From: an uncultured beta proteobacterium | GTDB lineage: Bacteria; Pseudomonadota; Gammaproteobacteria; Burkholderiales; Rhodocyclaceae | DNA: 5,005 nt | Reading direction: 5' to 3' | Assembly: GCA_903932755.1 (NCBI GenBank) | Contig: CAIZHL010000037.1 | Location: 1 to 5,005 of the forward strand | Shown here: positions 4,979 to 5,005 of the stretch, one piece after another | Layout: every line of letters starts with the position of its first letter | Position numbering within the stretch: position 1 is the stretch's first letter | Notes under the pieces: generated by a model | The model's input: only the letters and a program-made list of their open reading frames with translations | Databases searched by the model: none | Told to the model about the DNA's origin: nothing | Position numbers and translations under genes: made by a program

Positions 4979-5005
4979 CGCCGCCGGGCGTGGCAGAGCT
5001 GCGAA

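Overview
The window looks like chromosomal DNA from a high-GC betaproteobacterium. A Rhodocyclales-like origin is my best guess from protein flavour and codon use (mostly G/C third positions), but the sequence alone does not prove it. There are no tRNA or rRNA genes, no transposase and no CRISPR array.

Positions 1-3656 are one minus-strand operon, read from right to left. Its order is a secreted glutathione-peroxidase-like protein (3093-3656), the type IB GTP cyclohydrolase FolE2 (2260-3060), a 39-residue single-span membrane miniprotein that overlaps both neighbours (2148-2267), an FAD-dependent amine-oxidase-fold oxidoreductase (859-2151), and a DUF1365 protein that runs off the left edge (1-737). 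A three-unit palindromic repeat (756-845) sits between the last two genes. The oxidoreductase/DUF1365 pair is typical of operons that modify membrane fatty acids (cyclopropane or furan type); the expected fatty-acid methyltransferase would lie beyond the left edge.

Positions 3657-3747 are a compact divergent promoter region. Two back-to-back sigma70-like promoters share the same -35 DNA. Two near-identical palindromes (TTGTC-N3-GACAA and TTGTC-N3-GACAT) have centres 63 bp apart, about six helical turns.

Positions 3748-4686 encode a plus-strand MerR-type regulator with a C-terminal cobalamin-binding fold. It keeps the W-x9-EH signature and the axial-ligand histidine of the CarH/LitR family of adenosylcobalamin light sensors. 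Its promoter predicts a start at or next to the ATG, so its mRNA may be leaderless. The simplest model is a dark-state, B12-bound repressor that controls itself and the divergent operon, which is then induced by light to make pterin, peroxide defence and modified lipids.

Positions 4687-5005 hold no gene. They contain a weak terminator-like region after the regulator, a sigma70-like promoter, a yybP-ykoY family (Mn2+) riboswitch aptamer and an intrinsic terminator as expression platform. The controlled gene, probably a manganese exporter, starts beyond the right edge.
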